From the NCBI GenBank assembly GCA_902803245.1, contig CADCPJ010000335.1:1-12265 (forward strand): a stretch of 12,265 nucleotides of DNA. The letters run 5' to 3'. How positions within the stretch are numbered: the first letter of the stretch is position 1; each line of letters starts with the position of its first letter. This stretch comes from an uncultured Lachnospiraceae bacterium (GTDB lineage: Bacteria; Bacillota; Clostridia; Lachnospirales; Lachnospiraceae). Below are positions 10,009 through 12,265 of the stretch, piece after piece. Position numbers and translations under genes: made by a program. Under the pieces are notes generated by a model. It was not told the origin of the DNA, did no database searches, and saw nothing but the letters and a program-made list of their open reading frames with translations.

Positions 10009-10701
10009 TTACATGACCTTCAGCGGATTGACCTTGACGCCGGGGCCCATCGTGGATGCCAGCGTGACGCTCTTTAAGTAAGCGCCCTTCACTGTGCTCG
10101 GGCGGGCCTTGACGATCGCATCCATCAGCGCATTGAAGTTCTCTGTGAGCTTCTCCTCCGTGAAGGACGCCTTGCCGATCGGAACGTGCACGATGTTGCT
10201 CTTGTCGAGACGGTACTCGATCTTACCGGCTTTGATGTCCTGGACCGCCTTCGTGACGTCCATCGTGACAGTGCCTGCCTTCGGGTTCGGCATGAGGCCC
10301 TTCGGGCCGAGGACGCGGCCGAGACGTCCGACAACGCCCATCATGTCGGGTGTGGCGACGACGACGTCGAAATCAAGCCATCCCTCGTTCTGGATCTTCG
10401 GAACGAGCTCCGCCTCGCCGACATAGTCAGCGCCGGCAGCCTGGGCCTCGTCGGCCTTGGCGCCCTTGGCGAAGACAAGAACGCGGACCTTCTTGCCGGT
10501 TCCGTTCGGAAGGACAACGGCGCCGCGGATCTGCTGATCAGCGTGACGGCCGTCGCAGCCCGTGCGGATGTGGACTTCAATCGTCTCATCGAACTTTGCT
10601 GTTGCGGTTTTCTTTACCAGTGCGATCGCATCTGCCGGATCGTACAGGTTTGTGCTGTCGACAGCCTTGGCTGCCTCGTAATATTTTTTACCGTGTTTCA
10701 T
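10009..10701 (-). CDS. rplA: 50S ribosomal protein L1
   Basis: L1 binds the mobile L1 stalk of 23S rRNA at the E site and in many bacteria also represses the rplK-rplA message. The product is 230 residues, normal length. The family signature [19 protein letters not shown] spans 128-146. The two-domain pattern is intact: domain I is residues 1-67 and 160-230, with domain II between them. The C-terminal block [10 protein letters not shown] (216-225) is conserved. The segment [17 protein letters not shown] (44-60) replaces the more common Gly-Val-Asp-Pro version and is, from memory, a Lachnospiraceae-type variant. The ATG has GGGAGG upstream. It follows rplK after 51 nt and is the last gene of the right-hand unit. 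Confidence 0.98.
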   Translation of the reverse strand: MKHGKKYYEAAKAVDSTNLYDPADAIALVKKTATAKFDETIEVHIRTGCDGRHADQQIRGAVVLPNGTGKKVRVLVFAKGAKADEAQAAGADYVGEAELVPKIQNEGWLDFDVVVATPDMMGVVGRLGRVLGPKGLMPNPKAGTVTMDVTKAVQDIKAGKIEYRLDKSNIVHVPIGKASFTEEKLTENFNALMDAIVKARPSTVKGAYLKSVTLASTMGPGVKVNPLKVM

Positions 10702-10752
10702 CTTCTATAACCTCCCTGTGGTAATAACGGATGATGATCCTTCCACCTGTTA

Positions 10753-11178
10753 TCAGTCAACAACCTCTACGCCCATGCTGCGGCAGGTGCCTTCGATGAT
10801 GCTCATAGCCGCCTCGATTGATGCCGCATTGAGATCAGGCATCTTTGTCTCCGCGATCTCCTTCACCTGTGCCTTGGTGATCTTGCCGACCTTGACTTTG
10901 TTCGGCTCACCGGAGGCCTTCGGAAGATTCAGCGCCTTCTTGATAAGGACGGCTGCCGGGGGTGTCTTTGTGATAAATGTGAAGCTTCTGTCCGCATAGA
11001 CAGTGATGACAACCGGAATCAGGACGTCGCCCATGTTCGCGGTCTTTGCGTTGAAGGCCTTTGTGAACTGGACGATGTTTACGCCGTGCTGGCCGAGTGC
11101 GGGGCCGACCGGCGGAGCCGGAGTTGCCTTGCCTGCAGGAATCTGTAATTTGATATAACCTGTTACTTTCTTTGCCAT
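10753..11178 (-). CDS. rplK: 50S ribosomal protein L11
   Basis: L11 binds the GTPase-associated centre of 23S rRNA and contacts elongation factors; it is part of the thiostrepton site and is needed for RelA-type stringent activation. The product is 141 residues, exactly typical. The N-terminal domain has the proline-rich [19 protein letters not shown] (14-32). The C-terminal RNA-binding domain (about 70-141) has [13 protein letters not shown] and ends ...[12 protein letters not shown]. The ATG is preceded by GGAGG. The gene ends in TGA with a TAA directly after it. A 92-nt gap to nusG contains two mutually exclusive hairpins (11219-11261). Confidence 0.98.
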   Translation of the reverse strand: MAKKVTGYIKLQIPAGKATPAPPVGPALGQHGVNIVQFTKAFNAKTANMGDVLIPVVITVYADRSFTFITKTPPAAVLIKKALNLPKASGEPNKVKVGKITKAQVKEIAETKMPDLNAASIEAAMSIIEGTCRSMGVEVVD

Positions 11179-11218
11179 GATGCTTCCTCCTTTGTGGTAT
11201 GGCGAGTCAAAAACCCTT

Positions 11219-11261
11219 CCACTTATCTTTCAACCCTTTCTGCCCGAAGTGGCTGCTTCGG
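11219..11261 (-). promoter_or_regulatory. Overlapping alternative hairpins between nusG and rplK
   Basis: On the minus strand CCGAAG-CAGCCA-CTTCGG (11261-11244) is a perfect 6-bp stem. CCACTT (11252-11247) can instead pair with AAGTGG (11224-11219). The two share CTT and exclude each other. Neither is followed by a T-run. This gap is where a leader target for L1 or L11 feedback would lie, but I cannot identify an L1 site by sequence. Confidence 0.35.
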
Positions 11262-11270
11262 CGGGGATGA

Positions 11271-11813
11271 TTATCTCTTTTTGACTTCTGCGAAGCTGAT
11301 CTCAACCGGCGTCGCGCGCCCGAACAGCTCGACAGAAATTGTGACGGTCTGCTTCTGGGCGTTGACACCCGTGACCGCGCCTTCGGTGCCCTCCCAGGCG
11401 CCAGCGATGACCACGACAGTATCTCCCACCTCGAAGTCCACGACGATCTTCGGCTTCGGGCTCGCTGGGGCTTCCTTGCCCTCTCCGATGCCCAGAGGCC
11501 ACATTTCCTCCGGTGACAGAGGCACCGGCTTGCTTCCCGGGCCAACGAACCCCGTCACGCCTCTCGTGTTTCGGACGACGTACCACGTCTCGTCATTCAT
11601 GACCATATTGACGAGGACATAGCCGGGGAACATCTTTCTCTGGACCATTCTCGTCAGACCGTTCTTCGTCTCCTGCACATCCTCAATCGGGACGCGCACA
11701 TCCAGGATCTGGTCCTCCAGGTGGCGGTTTCCGACCGTCTTTTCAATGTTGGCTTTGACCTTGTTCTCGTAGCCTGAGTAAGTGTGAATCACATACCAGT
11801 TTGCTTCTGACAT
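11271..11813 (-). CDS. nusG: Transcription termination/antitermination protein NusG
   Basis: NusG binds the RNA polymerase clamp and modulates pausing; its KOW domain contacts Rho or ribosomal protein S10 in well-studied species. The product is 180 residues. The NGN domain spans about 4-95 (WYVIHTYSGYENKVK, then MFPGYVLVNM). A Pro/Lys linker at 96-123 precedes the KOW domain at about 125-178, which has VELFGRATPVEISF. The KOW turn reads GAW (138-140), where E. coli has GPF. The ATG at 11813 is chosen over an in-frame TTG at 11831 because AGAGGA lies 6 nt before the ATG and the N-terminus then matches the family. The gene lies 38 nt after the secE stop, in the normal secE-nusG-rplK order. Confidence 0.98.
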   Translation of the reverse strand: MSEANWYVIHTYSGYENKVKANIEKTVGNRHLEDQILDVRVPIEDVQETKNGLTRMVQRKMFPGYVLVNMVMNDETWYVVRNTRGVTGFVGPGSKPVPLSPEEMWPLGIGEGKEAPASPKPKIVVDFEVGDTVVVIAGAWEGTEGAVTGVNAQKQTVTISVELFGRATPVEISFAEVKKR

Positions 11814-11819
11814 CTGTTT

Positions 11820-11825
11820 TCCTCT
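11820..11825 (-). promoter_or_regulatory. Ribosome binding site that decides the nusG start
   Basis: AGAGGA on the minus strand sits 6 nt before ATG 11813. The alternative in-frame TTG at 11831 would put this element inside the coding sequence and has no better site upstream. Confidence 0.75.
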
Positions 11826-11851
11826 CACCAATAATCCTGATTCTTAAGCCA

Positions 11852-12067
11852 TCAAAGCGTAAGGATCCAGTCGATGAGCTTCAGTGCCCCGCTGTCAATC
11901 GCTGTGATAATGACGCCCAAAAGGAGTGAGATCACAACGACGAGGCCGGTTTGCTTGACCAGATCTTCTTTCTTGGTCCACATGATCTTGCGCCACTCGC
12001 GCTTCACGCCCTGAAAGAAGCCCGGCTTTTTATCCTTTGCCTTTGCGGCATTTCCATTATCTGCCAT
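11852..12067 (-). CDS. secE: Preprotein translocase subunit SecE
   Basis: SecE clamps and stabilises SecY in the SecYEG membrane channel. The product is 71 residues, the short Firmicutes form with one membrane span. The N-terminus is charged (AAKAKDKKPGFF), followed by the amphipathic segment VKREWRKIMWTKKEDLVKQT with the conserved W-P/T-K-K-E-type motif. A single transmembrane helix lies at about 41-60 (GLVVVISLLLGVIITAI). The ATG has a moderate AGGTAG-type ribosome binding site. Position between rpmG and nusG is the standard arrangement and leaves little doubt. Confidence 0.97.
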   Translation of the reverse strand: MADNGNAAKAKDKKPGFFQGVKREWRKIMWTKKEDLVKQTGLVVVISLLLGVIITAIDSGALKLIDWILTL

Positions 12068-12093
12068 GTTCTCTACCTGACCCTACTAGTTTT

Positions 12094-12243
12094 TTACTTT
12101 GTTTCCTTGTGCATGGTGTGTTTGCGGCAGAACTTGCAGTATTTCTTCGTCTCCATCCTCTCGGGATGCTCTTTCTTGTCCTTCATGGTGTTGTAATTAC
12201 GCTGCTTACATTCTGTACACGCTAATGTTATCCTTGTACGCAC
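12094..12243 (-). CDS. rpmG: 50S ribosomal protein L33, zinc-binding type
   Basis: The product is 49 residues beginning [19 protein letters not shown], the standard L33 sequence and length. Two CxxC pairs (C9/C12 and C36/C39) form the zinc ribbon, so this is the zinc-containing (C+) version rather than the cysteine-free one made under zinc limitation. Translation starts at GTG (12243-12241), with GGAGG 9 nt upstream. The stop is TAA, 26 nt before secE. It is the first gene visible in the unit; its promoter lies beyond the right edge. Confidence 0.96.
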   Translation of the reverse strand: MRTRITLACTECKQRNYNTMKDKKEHPERMETKKYCKFCRKHTMHKETK

Positions 12244-12265
12244 GGCTTTTCACCTCCAATGATCC

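Noticed and set aside
11814..11831. TTG start for NusG at 11831
   Set aside because: The AGAGGA site fits the ATG at 11813, and the family N-terminus starts just before the conserved WYVIHTY.

Overview
The window is a G+C-rich piece of a Firmicutes chromosome. It carries the classic rpmG-secE-nusG-rplK-rplA-rplJ-rplL-rpoB-rpoC cluster, and every gene lies on the minus strand, so transcription runs from right to left. The RpoB N-terminus, the L1 and NusG sequences, strong AGGAGG-type ribosome binding sites and a Firmicutes-type L10 leader point to Clostridia. Lachnospiraceae is my best guess, from memory of family sequences rather than a search.

Right part (12243 to 10009): a complete 49-codon L33 gene with a GTG start, then SecE, NusG, L11 and L1 in tight same-strand order. 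These supply a ribosomal protein, a Sec translocon subunit, a transcription elongation factor, and the two proteins that shape the L11/L1 arms of 23S rRNA. The promoter of this unit is outside the window.

Middle part (about 10008 to 8562): the rplJ-rplL unit has its own sigma-A-type promoter. It is followed by a long leader containing the conserved L10 kink-turn element, a candidate antiterminator and an intrinsic terminator. This is the expected L10(L12)4-controlled attenuator. A second strong terminator closes the unit after rplL.

Left-middle part (8530 to 545): rpoB and rpoC have their own promoter. Its -35 and spacer are nearly identical to those of the rplJ promoter. The 5' leader holds two tandem 21-nt hairpins. 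The two largest RNA polymerase subunits follow, both with acidic C-terminal tails, and a very strong bidirectional terminator ends the unit.

Left end (544 to 1): about 350 bases without a recognised gene hold a candidate promoter, inverted repeats and a terminator-like hairpin. After them a partial minus-strand gene with a hydrophobic, signal-peptide-like start runs off the edge.

No mobile element, CRISPR array, tRNA or rRNA was seen. The genes are ordinary housekeeping genes. What deserves attention is the non-coding regulatory structure between them.
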